Part shown: one piece after another, positions 10,334 to 21,660 of the stretch
How positions within the stretch are numbered: the first letter of the stretch is position 1
How the letters are laid out: every line of letters starts with the position of its first letter
NCBI GenBank assembly: GCA_003013855.2
Contig: ML058408.1
Coordinates: 5,767,001 to 5,831,000 of the forward strand
Source of the DNA: Liriodendron chinense
Taxonomy: Eukaryota; Streptophyta; Magnoliopsida; Magnoliales; Magnoliaceae
Length of the DNA stretch: 64,000 nt
Direction: 5' to 3'
The notes under the pieces: model-generated
The model's input: the letters and a program-made list of their open reading frames with translations, nothing else
Databases searched by the model: none
What the model was told of the DNA's origin: nothing
Translations under genes and position numbers: made by a program

Positions 10334-12162
10334 AATTGAAGCTCAAGACTTGAAGTTTATGCTACTTCCCTTGCTCAAGCTCAAGCAGAAACAAGATCTC
10401 AGGTAAGTTGCATACAGATCGACCTTAAGAATCCCAAAACATCAATGACTGGCGTAACTATCAACCTATCTCAACCCATTCCTTCTCGACCCTATAGCTC
10501 AAGTTGATCAGACTTGATTTTCCATGGCAAAGTGCTAATATCATGATTGAAAACATTGTCCAATCATTGGACTCCGTGCACCATCACTTCATGCTGAATA
10601 TTCAGCTGAGATGCCAAGGTTATAAGGTTGCCGACCAGTCTAGACTAGTCAGACAGACCCTTGAAGTGTATTGCTACTGACTTGAATAACTTCCAAGGAA
10701 GCCAACCAGTCATGACCGGTTGGACTAACCCTTCCTCTATGTCCAGCAGCCTCTTCTTGGAAATCTAGCCTTACTGAACAGGCAGCCGACGAGTCTTGAT
10801 CGGTCGGTCCAGCACAGCAAAAATGTCCAGCAGCTGTGCTGCATTAGCCTGGCAAGACAGCCGACCGGCATTGACCGGTCGAACATGCACAACACATGTC
10901 CAGCAGCCACTGATGCATTACTAGGAAGCCATCCGATCGGTCTTGACCGGTCGGACAGCATAACAAATGTGTCCAACAACAAATACCTTCAGCTGGTCAG
11001 CTATCCAATCGGTCTTGACCGATCGGTCAGAACCAAAATGGGTCCAGCGTCTTATGTATTACTTCCGACCTATCCGGCCAGTCGGGCTTCTCTCTGATAG
11101 GTCGGATATGTCCATTTTAGATCCGTTGGGGCCATTATTTAGGGCTCTATAAAGCCATATCTCAGGGTCTTTCATGGCATGCATTCAATACCCATCAAGA
11201 GCCAAGTGAGAGAGCTTTTACTCACTCCTTCCTACCCTCCTTGCTCTTAACTCCCTTGAGTTGATCATTCAAACCTAGCCATTAATGGCTTATCATTGAG
11301 TATTCAAAGCTCGGTTTGAAGTATGAACTCAAGATTTGCATTCATGGCTGACCTACCTTCAAAATATCATCATGAGGTCTTTTATAGCCATTGAATACTG
11401 AAGTTTGGTAGTTTCTTCATAACCATTACATTGAATAGGAAGAGGAACTTGACCATCTCTCTCCCAACTACCCGGCATAATCTTACACATATCATTTGCA
11501 TCGGTAGCTGATCTTGGGAGCACAAAGAGAAGCTAAAGCACGTGGAGCTGAAGCTACTCATCAAAGGCATCGAATCAGGGCTCAATTCTCTAGGTATGTA
11601 TAGTATTTGAGAGTCCATTTATTGAGTTATTATTCCCTGGATTGGAAAACTTTGGCGGGAGTGTACATGGCCGTCCTTGGATTAGGATTGGTGAGAGTTT
11701 GAGATCCAAACTCATCAAGTACCTGATTTGGGCCATCGACGAATGGTAAACGCGGTCCTAGAACATAGGATGTTAAGGTTGATGGTTAACCTGATTTAAA
11801 ACCACGACTATAGTGAAATCCGGTGTTCTCATAGGTTGAGATCGTGAACCGAGAGTGGAGTAGGGAAATCGAACCACTATATATAGTTGTGCATTATGAG
11901 ATTGAATGATTGCTATGTGTTGAATTTGTGAAATAGTTTAGTCAATCATGAATGCTAACTGTTTGATGAAATGCCAATGATAGTCTTTCTTGCAAATTGA
12001 ACATGTATTTTCCTTGAATGTTCTTAAGATGATCATGGTTAGTGTAATCAATTTGATTTGTCTTTAAATTGTAATTGGAAATTCAAAAAGTCCTATTCAC
12101 CCCCCTCTAGGACATTAGGCATATCTCCAAGTATCTCTACAAGCGGTAAAATCGCAATTTCA
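10263..12162 (+). repeat. 3' LTR of Sirevirus-like copia element
   Basis: The LTR starts TGTTAGTACACG right after the second PPT and ends CGCAATTTCA at 12162, giving 1900 bp. Its last 450 bp match the truncated 5' LTR at 119-586. The reverse complement matches the solo LTRs at 5053-6738 and 43351-45389 over the U5 part. A TATA-like TCTATAAAG at about 11143 follows the palindromic array and could mark the U3/R promoter. Confidence 0.88.
10625..11105 (+). repeat. Array of CCGACCGGTCGG palindromes with about 72-83-bp period
   Basis: Imperfect palindromes of the form CCGAYCGGTCTTGACCGGTCGG recur with cores at about 10716, 10799, 10875, 10947 and 11019 and a diverged one near 11075. The spacer between them (containing ATGTCCAGCAGC) is itself repeated, so the array is tandem. 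It lies in U3 just upstream of the TATA-like box, where enhancer or silencing signals of an LTR would sit. Confidence 0.85.
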
Positions 12163-12440
12163 GGGTGTGCACCACACACAATGCCAATGAAGTTACGAGG
12201 GCCCATTTTTCAAAACTACACCGTTTCTAGGCCCATTTCAAGTTTTTGGAGGGAAGGAGAGAAACTCCCGGAGGACCTATGTATTTTAGCATTCTCACTC
12301 CAGCTCTCTGGTGTACCTTGTCATTCTCACATTTGCTAAGTAGTATAGTCGCTTTGGAAATATACCTCTATCATCATCTTTTTCCACAGGGTTTTCTCTA
12401 GAAAAAATCGCTTCAACAACCCATCACTGCTGCTAAGGTC
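12163..12440. other. No gene seen; flank between Sirevirus and Tat LTR
   Basis: About 280 bp with no coding frame and no clear repeat. The 5-bp target duplication of the Sirevirus insertion cannot be checked because its 5' end is truncated. Confidence 0.4.
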
Positions 12441-13215
12441 TGAAAATAGATAACAAATATTGATCAATGATCAACAGTGGATCTTTGTCATTCGATGGAG
12501 ACACGATGATGGACGATGATGATTTGTGGACCTGCAATCACAAAGGAAGATCGTAAAGGAAGTGCCAGTCACGCCAGCTAAGGATCCTCCGATGCTTAAG
12601 TCAGTATAGAGGATGATTTAGGTTAAGGACTCTTGCTGTGTCTAGGGTTGCGTATTACGTACCTTAAGGAGAAGCGGATGTGTCTTTTTATAGGTGATGA
12701 TTCCAGCCGATGGCGGTGGATTTGCAGATTCCGTCTAGGATACGATCCCTGATTAATCCAGATCATCCTTATCACGTTCGGATCCCGTATATCCTAGTGT
12801 TAATTGTTATCTCTGTATGGCAGAGCGGTAAGTGCTCAGATCCGAGGACATCTGGTACAGATAGCACCTGGCATCCTCCATTGAGTTGTCAGGGTGGATT
12901 GGCGACAATATGATGGGTGTCAGTGCATAAGGCTAAGGCATCAATTCTATGTTCATCACCCGAAGCGAAAGCCAAGGCCTCGGGCCATTTCCACTATCTG
13001 AGGCTGAAGCTGAGTCCTCAGGACTTTGTCCATTATCTGAGGCCGAAGCCGAGGCCTTAGAACTATATCTGTGGCTCCAATTGAGTACGAGGACTCTCTA
13101 CCTTGACAGGCTTGGATCCTTCTCTAGCACGTGTGTTGAGTTGGCATTAGTAGACCACATATTGACAGTTGCGCATCTTCTGGGCCATGATCGGGGCCAC
13201 ATTCGGATTTACCCA
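12441..13215 (-). repeat. LTR of the minus-strand Tat-type gypsy element
   Basis: Read on the minus strand, this stretch has a TATA box (CTATAAAAAG, plus 12685-12695) followed by CTGACTTAAGCATCGGAGGA. That motif is typical of the transcription-start/R region of plant Tat LTRs, which have ACTTGAGCGTCGGAGG. The end at 12441 (minus ...TTTTCA) and start at 13215 (minus TGGGTAAATCC after a GGGGGCAAC purine stretch) are estimates. It is the expected 3' LTR of the element whose pol lies at 25.5-29.5 kb. Confidence 0.55.
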
Positions 13216-13739
13216 TAATAGTTGCCCCCTAAGTTTCATGATCAGAGAAGCTGAGCACGAAACTTAAAATGTTGTCCTTGAATTATCCGAAGAGAGCTTT
13301 ATTGCACTTGAATTAATGCAACGGTCATATACAGTTGGCACAAATTTCTAAATGTCGTCGTCGCATTAAATAGGCGCACGAAACGAAAAGGTCACAACCA
13401 TTCATTTATGTACAAAACGACACAGTGCATTAAATGCGGTGCCCTGCATCTTATGTTGCAGCGAACGGGGAGCTTCCAAGTGTCACCATCTTGGAGAGAG
13501 AAATGGAGGCATAATTGCTTATAAATAATACATCATCTTCTTCATTTGATGCACCGAGTGCCGAAACTTTGCATTTCCATCTTCTTGCGCTGCACTTAGA
13601 GATTTTTAAGCCACCACACTGCCTTCTCGTTCTTATATTCATTTCCCTTCACCCTTTTCATTACTGGACGACACTTAGCCAACATTTTAGGGTTTCTTCT
13701 TTATCTGCCTACTTAGGGTTTTCCTTTTCTTTTGCTTCT
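13216..13739. other. Leader upstream of the antisense extra ORF
   Basis: About 520 bp between the Tat LTR and the extra ORF. TTGCCCCCTAAG at 13221-13232, read on the minus strand, is a purine-rich tract and may be the Tat 3' PPT. No other coding frame is convincing, although an open frame in register runs in from about 13515. Confidence 0.4.
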
Positions 13740-14818
13740 ATGGCCAATCGTTCCAAAAGCTCTGAATCGGAAGTAAAAGCTTTAGGGGATCAAACCCCTG
13801 ATTCATCTTCCTCAAATTACCTAAACCCTAGAAACTCCGAAGAATCATACTCCACTAATGATCATTCATTTACCCTATCTGAATCAGATCTAGAAAAGTT
13901 TCAGTCTGATTATCATATTCCAAAGTCTATGATAATGCACCTGCCTCATGCAAGTGAAGTTCCAAGTAGGCCGCCCCTAGGGGAGGTGGCCATTTATACT
14001 TATCTTTTTCTGATAGGGTTTAGGCTTCCTTTGCCCGTTTGTAAGGGAGGTCTTGATTCGACTTGGGATTGCCTTTGGGCAACTCCAGTTGAATGGTTGG
14101 AGAGTGATGTTGGGCTCCTACGTGCTTTAGAAGCAAGCCGGCATCGCGGAGCTCAACGCTAAGGAGTTCCTCAAAATGTTCAAATTGAAAAAGAACCCCC
14201 AATATAATGAGTGGTATTACCTTGGATACTGGCATGTAAAAAAAATTTATCCTTTGTAATCCATCATGTAACAAGAACTGGAAAGACAAGTGGTTCTTTG
14301 CTTCGGGTGCCTGGGAGACAACAGAGGTCAAGGAGGCACTAGGTCAGGGCTCCATCCCTCACACCTTTCTCCCAAGTGAGAGTTCTTAGAAATATTTTAT
14401 CTTTTATTTTTCTTTTATTGAATATTCTGACTGACAACTCAATTCTAACCTTTTTACTTGTCTTCTGTAGGAGTATTGGTTGAAAAAAGAGGGATCCAAG
14501 AGAAGATTCAGAAAGCTTCTCGGGTGCACGAAGACTCCCGAAAGATAAAAGTTCTTCTCACACCTTCTTCTCTTTTGTCTACCGGCCTCATCCTTAGTAA
14601 GATCTTGCTTTTCTTTTCTTTTATGCTGAGTGATTATTCTTTTCACATTTCTGACATGCGTTTATCTTGCAAAGATGACTTCTGGGGAGCCTAGGAAGAA
14701 GAGACTCGCCCCTAACCTCCTGCCTTCTATGAGCATGACTCCCAAGAAGACCAAATGGGCAGGGCACTCCTCTTCATCTCATCCTCCTGCAATTGCATGT
14801 CTTCAGCTATCCACCATT

Positions 14819-14819
<1 letters not shown>

Positions 14820-14850
<31 letters not shown>
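14820..14850 (+). repeat. Poly(C) run of about 31
   Basis: An uninterrupted C tract within the Pro-coding part of the extra ORF. Its length is likely polymorphic and may shift the frame. Confidence 0.95.
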
Positions 14851-15974
14851 ACGTAAGACCGTAAGACCGTCAGCTCCCACAAGGGCTCAGTGCGTTGCCC
14901 CCCAGTTCGGAGGGGGTCAATCTTCTATGGTTCCTCCTCGGGAGCTCACAGCTCCTCCTTAAGGGGGAGCTAGGCATTGAGCGCTTCATCCAGAGCCCTC
15001 ATGCAAGAGGGTGCTCGGACTTCTACTGGGCAATGATTAACCCTTGCCCCCATCTTTGGCGGGTCTGGAGGCTACTCAGTCCTAGACCATCTAATATCGA
15101 TGTGTCAATTTATATTTGACCACATCGAGAGAGATAACATCGAGCTAGTTCGTCAGCTGGAGCCCAAGGAGACCACTACTCTCATGGGAGTTAAATGCAT
15201 CCAGGTGAAGACTTTTTTTATGTTAGACTGAAGTTTCAAAATTCATGTGCTTGCATTTCTTCTCTAACCTCATTTTCTTTTGATGTAAGCAGGCACTTGA
15301 TGTAGTTCTCAAGGCCCACAAGGATGTTGCTGATGTCAGACGACTCCTAAATGAGAAGGATCACCTCGTAGCTGACGCCGAGAAGAAGGTGAAGGTTGCA
15401 AAAGTTGTCCGTGAAAAGGACAAACTAACTAAGGCCCTCAAAGGGCGTAATAAAGAGTTGGAGAACCGAGTTCGAGTCTATAGCAAATTCTTCCCAAGAA
15501 TGTCGATCCTGTTATGAGGTATTGGAACAATGATTTTTGTAACTCCAGGGTGCGAATAAGTAGCTAGAGACAGATAAGGCCACCTTCTAGTCTGAGGTCA
15601 CTCGGCTGTAGGTGGAGAAGGCCACTTGGAGGAGCATCTTCAAAGTGAAGGGAGTCGGGCAGTGAATGCCTTTAAAGAATCCGAGGCCCTTGTTGAGGAC
15701 CAACTCTTAGTATACTCCACTACTCGATTGAAGTCGGGCTTTAAAGGTGTTTCAGAGGCTGCATCCCAGCCTTGACCTCTTAGGCTCTAATAGCCTAGAG
15801 GAGAAGATCGCTGAAGAGGAGAGAACCGTTAAGGAGGAAGAAACAACGGTAGTGACTAAGGCCCCTGATGTTAGGGAAGAGGTTACCACCGAAACCCTGG
15901 CCTTAATCGTTGAGACCTCTACTCCCTCTGCTCCTGTTGCCGAGACTTCCGAGCCCATCGTTGTTGAAGCCTTG

Positions 15975-15979
15975 CCAAC
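15975..15979 (+). other. Target duplication CCAAC (left) of the Athila element
   Basis: CCAAC stands here directly before the 5' LTR and again at 25461-25465 directly after the 3' LTR. A perfect 5-bp duplication marks one complete insertion event. Confidence 0.92.
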
Positions 15980-17328
15980 TGTTAAGCTCTGAATTATGCA
16001 TATTCTAACGCCAATTCATCATAAATTATGCATGGTTTATATGTTTAAAGACTTATCTAATACATGTTTTTGTGACTATAGGAATGGGAGAGAGACTTCA
16101 CCAATATGATGTTAAAAGAGTTACTTTGTATGCTTTGAAGACCAATAGAACAAGAGTCAAGAGGTGAAAGAAAGAAGCAAGGGAAATTGAGAAGAAGAAA
16201 GAAAAAAATGCTGAAAAAATACACTGACCGATTGGCCATGGTCGTCGACCGGTCTAAAATTCAAAGTGAAGGGGAATTTTTGCTGACCTTGCTGGACAAA
16301 AAAAGTTCATTCTCGACCGATCGGCCAACCGGTCGGTGGAAGCTCCGACTGGTCAGTTGTGCAACCCAAATTCAAAAAGCTGTTAAGTTTGTTGTTGTCC
16401 ATGAGCTCCAACCGGTTGACCAGAGGCTCTGACCGGTTGACCACCGCCCAAACTGCGTAAGGACTTACACAGTTCTCAAAGATTCTAAGTTGGTGGGTTT
16501 TTTTTGCTATAAATGGAGACCTCTACTACGTTCCTAACTCATCTTAGAAGAGATCTATAGTCGCTGGAGGTGGAGAAGATCGTCGTGGAGCGTCTACAAC
16601 TCCCCCGACTAGGGTTTTTCTAGTTTTTCTATGCTTTCAAGTAGTTTTCTTTTAATTCTAGTTCAAGTATGACAATGCTCGGCTAGAACCTCTTGATTAT
16701 GGCTAAGAGGTGAAGCTTGTAGTTAGTTTTAATATTCAATTCATTTGTTCAAGTACTCTTTACTTAATTATAGATTTTCAAGTTCTAGTTTGAATAAAGT
16801 TGTTATTTTTAGAAATTTTGTGAGAGTTTGTATACTTCGGACTTGAGTTCCTTGCAATTCTCTGAGATTATCATGTTAGTTTGCTGAGATTTGAATTGTA
16901 GTAACCCTGGAGCATGCCATGATCTCTTGGTATGGCTGTTACTTCGAAGGCTACAAGTTTAAGTTCTCTATGCTTCATTAGAACTAGAAATCTAATTTCC
17001 AGATTTAAGTTAGACCGTGTGTTTGAATGCAATATTTTCCAATTAGATGAGAGATAGGACTTTGATTCTAATTGTGTTTGTGCTTGGATGAATAGATTGG
17101 CATTGAGCTACTACAAGTGGATCCTTGGTGCTCTAGTTTCTCTTTAAATTCTCAGATTTTCTCTATTTAAGTTTCTGTTTTTTACTTAGTTCTAAAACTC
17201 TGATTTTCTTAAACTCTAAACTCAAGTTATTAGAATAGTCTGAAGTGTTTTCATTTTTCCTTATGGATCGACCTCAATCTCACCGAGTTATTACTACATC
17301 GCAGCCTTGCACTTGAGGTGAGCGAACA
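15980..17328 (+). repeat. Athila 5' LTR
   Basis: This 1349-bp LTR begins TGTTAAGCTCTGAATTATGC and ends GGTGAGCGAACA, paired with 24184-25460 (1277 bp). The two copies are strongly similar but differ by many substitutions and an indel in the U3 palindromic part, so the insertion is not recent. U3 carries CCGACCGGTCGG-like palindromes at about 16225-16442. A TATA-like GCTATAAATGG lies at about 16508. Confidence 0.92.
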
Positions 17329-17334
17329 AGTTTT

Positions 17335-17353
17335 TGGCATTGTTGTCAGGGAT
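17335..17353 (+). other. Athila primer-binding site
   Basis: TGGCATTGTTGTCAGGGAT, six bases after the LTR, is a mutated form of the Athila consensus TGGCGCCGTTGCCGGGGAT. It supports both lineage and orientation. Confidence 0.75.
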
Positions 17354-17736
17354 TAGGTTAAACGATTCTAATTGTTTTAGTAGCTATAGAATAGTCTTAG
17401 TTAGGTAGAATTTTCAGTTTTTCTAGAATTAGGTTTTTCTTATTTATCTAAAACTAACATTGTTTCTTTTGTTTGTTTTGTAGGGATCTCATTAACCTAG
17501 TTTAAGATTCTTTGGTAACATCTTTCCAACTTAGACCTCCTTCTAGTTCAATTTTTAGTTTTAAATTTTTATTATAGGATTAGTTTTTTAGTTCTTAAAT
17601 CGTGTTTGTGTGGGTTATGTCCCGTTGGGAATGTGACCACACAAATCGTCTCCAAACCAAGGGTGGATTAGTTGGACCATTTTCTATTAGAAAATGAGTT
17701 AGAAAATGTCTGGAAATTTATGAAAGTTCGAGGAAT
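17354..17736 (+). other. Athila 5' leader
   Basis: About 380 bp of T-rich untranslated sequence between the PBS and gag. No open frame of interest is seen. Confidence 0.6.
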
Positions 17737-19243
17737 ATGGATCAAACACCATTGAGGAATCCTCCCCCTCATACTCCAACCACAAATGCAAATCAAGAGG
17801 AGGTAGGAGAGAATGAGGTAAACGATGCTCCTCTAATGAGAGTGCTACGTGACTATTTACAACCGGCTCAAGCAACTACACCCTCATGCGTCGTTTTTCC
17901 AACCAATGGGGGAACTTTTGATATTAAGCCGGGAGTGATTCAACTTTTAACTAATTTTCATAGGCTAAACTCTCAGAGTCCATATCTACATCTTTAGGAA
18001 TTTGATGAGGTAGTGGCTACCTTACAATACGCTAACGTGACTGAAGATGTAATTAAACTTAAACTTTTTCCCTTCTCTTTGAAAGAGAAAGCCAAGGGTT
18101 GGCTCCGCTCTCTTAAACCACGTTCGATAGGGATATGGATTGAGATGACTCAGGAATTCTTGAAAAAGTTCTTCCTGGCTCATAAAACAAACACCCTTCG
18201 AAGATCAAAAATGAACTTTTCGATTAAAGAGGGTAAGACATTCTTTAAGAGTTGGGAAAGGTTTAAGGACCTCCGACTTGCTTGCCCACATCATGGCTAT
18301 AAAATTTGACCAATTATAAATTTCTTTTATGATGGATTAAGTTCCAACATGCGCCAATTCGTAGAGATGATGTGCAATGGCGAGTTCATGAGCAAAAATC
18401 CAGATGATGCTTGGACTTTGATATGTTGGCCAAGAACGCCCAATTTTGGGCACCTCGGATAAATCAAATAATCCAAGGACTTCTCAACAATGAGAAAAAG
18501 GAGGGATATACATCCTCAAAGAAGAGGAAGATGTAAACGCAAGGATAACCAACCTCACAAGAAAAGTCGAGGCCATGGAACTTAGCAAGAGTGAAACCCC
18601 CAAATCCACTGAAGCTATTGAGAATGTATGCAGGATTTATGCCGCTAATGTACACTCTACGCAAGATTGTCCTACAATTCCTATGTTTTAAGCGGTGTTA
18701 CAAGAGCAAGCAAATGCCGCATACAGGTATCAACGGCCTTTCAATGGACCGGTAGGTAACACATACAACTCTACTTGGAAGAACCACCCAAATTTTAGTT
18801 GGAGGAATGGTCCCATGGCCAATCCTACCAACCCTCAAATAGGGCCACCCATGCAAAACATAGCACTAAGCATGACCCCACCTCAATTCACTATGGAGGA
18901 CACCTTAAAGGCATTTATGCAAGGGCAAACGCAGATACACCAAACAAATCAGCAAATGTTTCAAGAGCTTAAAGTTTCGGTTGATGAGATTAAGGGACGC
19001 TTGAATGCTAGGGAAGGGACCTTTCCGGCCCAACCTCAACTCAATCCTAAACAAACATATGAAATCAGCGCCCTTAATCCCCCCAACCAACATGTGAAGC
19101 AAGCAAAATCCATCACCACTCTTAGAAGTGGTAAACAAATTGACAAGTTTATTCCAGTGAAGGCTGATAAGCCTAATGATCCGGTAATGTCTGAGAATGA
19201 GGATGGATCTAGCTCAACCCCACAAGAAAATGAACGCATTTAA
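17737..19243 (+). pseudogene. gag: Athila gag, degraded
   Basis: The ATG at 17737 opens MDQTPLRNPPPHTPTT, and FDIKPGVIQLLTNFHRL is a hallmark of Athila Gag. The frame is broken by TAG at 17995-17997, then resumes (18013-18309, LFPFSLKEKAKGWLRSL and SWERFKDLRLACPHHG) to another stop. The zinc knuckle reads CRIYAANVHSTQDC at 18629-18670: the second Cys is Tyr (TAT at 18638). The C-terminal Gln/Pro-rich part (18695-19243) ends with TLRSGKQIDKF and an acidic tail. Gag would form particles; this copy has at least three stops. Confidence 0.9.
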
Positions 19244-19479
19244 AAGCCCGTAGCACTATTCCCTTCGAGATTGGTTGCTCTAAAAACTCTCCTAAAGTCT
19301 TATGACATTCTAAAGGTTTTTAAACAAGTTAAAATCAACATTCCTTTACTTTATGTCATTAAACAAATTCCCTCCTATGCCAAGTTTCTAAAGGACTAAT
19401 GCACAACCAAAGATAATACAATGTGCAACAAAAGGCCTTTTTGAATAAGCAAGTGAGTGCCATTCTCACCAAAAAGACC

Positions 19480-19948
19480 CCAACAAAATATAAGGATCCC
19501 GGTAGTCCCAATATCTCATGCATCATTGGAGACTACCGGATTGAGTGAGCTTTACTAGATTTGGGGGCAAATGTAAATTTGATCTCGTAGCCTCGGTGAA
19601 TTAAAACCCACCAAAACCATATTGCAACTCGCTGATAGATCTATCCGTGTATCGAGAGGGATGGTTGAGGATATTCTAGTCCAAGTCAACAAATTCTACT
19701 ACCCAATAGACTTCATCATCTTGGACACACAACCGATCACTCAAATATCGGTTATATTAGGCTGCCCATTCTTAGCTACATCAAATGCAATCATAAATTG
19801 CCGGAATGGGGTGATGCAATTGTCCTTTGGGAATATGACCATGGAGGTGAATGTGTTCCACATATGCAAAAGGCAAAAGAATGAGAAAGATGATGAGCTC
19901 TTCGAGGTGAACATACTTGAATCCTTTAAAGAAGAGGAGCTCCTCTAA
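19480..19948 (+). pseudogene. pol: Athila protease, degraded
   Basis: The retropepsin motif LLDLGANVNLIS is readable at about 19553-19590. After a shift come LQLADRSIRVSRGMVEDILVQV and FIILDTQPI (19622-19760), which match Athila protease order. A second flap-like GCPFLATSNAIINC follows. The domain is broken by stops around 19545 and 19590. It would cleave Gag-Pol. Confidence 0.82.
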
Positions 19949-20010
19949 TTAGAACCACCTGAAACTTTGGAGACGTGCTTGGCACATTTTGAGGATTCGA
20001 TGACCCTATT

Positions 20011-21660
20011 TTGTGTGAAATTGTGCAAGCATTGAGTAATGAGAAATTAGTAGTTGATACTAGCCGGTGGAGGCTTCACTTAGAAAAATTGCCACAAACC
20101 ACATCAAAGCCTCTACCGTCTAATATTCAACCACTGAAGCTTGACCTAAAACCATTGTTATTCGAGCTTAAATATGTCTATTTGGATCAAGAGGAAATAT
20201 TTTCGGTTGCCATAGCCTCCCACCTAGGAAAAGACCAAGAGCTCAAGTTAATTGAGTTACTCAAAGAACATAGGGGAGCCATAGGATGGACCATAGCGGA
20301 CCTTAAGGGGATTGACCCTCGGTTTGTACTCACCACATCCACTTCAAAGAAAATGCAAAGACAACTAGACAACCTCAAAGACTGTTAAATCCAAATATGA
20401 TGGAGGTTGTCAAAGCTGAAGTGCTTAAGCTACTAGATGTGAGTATCATCTACCCCATCTCGGATAACCAATGGGTGAGTCTTACCCAAGTTGTCCCTAA
20501 GAAGTCCGGTATTACCATTGTAAAAAACGTCAACAATGAGCTTATACCAACTAGAGTTATTATCGGTTGGCGTATGTGCATAGATTATCGAAAGCTAAAC
20601 ACGGTCACTAGGAAAGACCACTTCTCTCTCCCATTCATGGACCAAATTTTGGAGAGGTTAGTGGGCCATTCCTATTATTGCTTCCTTGATGGCTATTCCG
20701 GCTACAAGCAAATTGAGATAGCCCTGAAATACCAAGAGAAAAACACCTTTACATGCCCATTTGACACCTTCGCCTACCGAAGGATGCTATTCGAATTATG
20801 TAATGCGTCCGCCACATTGAAATGATGCATGTTGAGTATTTTCTGGACATGGTGGGTGAGTATATCGAAGTTTTCATGGACGATTTCTCAGTTTTTGGTT
20901 GTACATTTGATGAGTGTCTCGACCACTTGAGATTCGTCTTAACTAGGTGTGAGGAGAAGAACCTTGTTTTAAACTGAAAAAGTGTCATTTTATGGTACAA
21001 AGAGAAATAGTCCTTGAACATATCATCTCGTCCAATAGAATAGAAGGTAGACAGGGCAAAAATCGATATCATTGCTAATCTACCACCACCCAAGAGCATA
21101 TGCGTTGTACGGTCTTTCCTTGGACACACCGGTTTTATCGAAGATTCATAAAGGATTTCAACCAAATCTCAAGGCCTTTATGCAATCTTCTTCAAAAGGA
21201 CAACCAATTTGAGTGGAATGCCGAATGTCAGTTAGCTTTTACAAAGCTAAAGGACTTGTTGACAACCGCACCTATCATGCAACCACCAAATTGGTCCCTT
21301 ACTTTTGAGATGATGTGTGATGCGAGCGATTATGCTATTGGGGCGGTGTTAGGATAAAGGAAGGATAAGAAGCCCCACGTTATTTATTACGCGAGTAGGA
21401 CCTTGAATCACACCCAAGTTAATTACTTGACTACAAGAAGGAGCTCATAGCCGTGGTTTTTACCTTGGACAAATTCAGGCCTTACTTGATAAGATCCAAG
21501 GTATCTACATGGATCATGCAGCACTGAAACATCTTCTTTTTAAGAAGGATGCCAAGCCCCGTTTGGTTAGATGGATCCTACTCCTTCAAGAATTCGACTT
21601 AAAGATCAAAGATAAGAAGGGAGTAGAAAACATGGTGGCAGATCATTTATCCCGCCTATT
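20011..21660 (+). pseudogene. pol: Athila reverse transcriptase and RNase H, degraded
   Basis: The RT N-terminal region is at 20011-20388. RT fingers and palm follow at 20397-20825 (WRMCIDYRKLNTVTRKDHF, FLDGYSGYKQI with the first catalytic Asp). A frame change follows, with an intact FMDD at 20872-20883. The connection region (FYRRFIKDFNQISRPLC) and RNase H entry (MCDASDYAIGAVLG) are at 21110-21357. The RH end (ALKHLLFKKDAKPRLVRWILLLQEF and ADHLSRL) is at 21509-21660. Stops and shifts near 20388, 20823, 20980 and 21357 make it inactive. The catalytic residues themselves are mostly retained. Confidence 0.9.

Larger units (their letters stand above)
13740..15979 (+). pseudogene. Tat extra ORF, antisense to the element, with introns
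   Basis: This ORF runs on the + strand inside a minus-strand Tat element. The ATG at 13740 starts a Ser-rich leader and then LSESDLEKFQSDYHIP and PPLGEVAIYTYLFLIGFRLP. That resembles the N-terminus of the plant putative gypsy-type transposon family (PF04195) known from antisense ORFs of Tat elements. Three GT-AG introns are plausible: about 14376-14470, 14597-14674 and 15205-15292. The last joins KCIQ to ALDVVLKAHK in frame. A coiled coil follows (about 15293-15490, DVADVRRLLNEKDHLVADAE), then broken frames and an acidic Thr/Val/Glu tail. An Athila element splits the last codons at 15979. The same frame continues at 25461 and stops at 25497-25499. The function is unknown. Confidence 0.6.

Noticed and set aside
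10625..11105. Regularly spaced palindromic repeats resembling a CRISPR array
   Set aside because: The spacers are themselves repeated, no cas genes exist, and the array lies within an LTR of a plant retrotransposon.
14630..14962. Proline-rich protein encoded by the poly(C) region
   Set aside because: The Pro run comes from a 31-base homopolymer inside the decayed Tat extra ORF.
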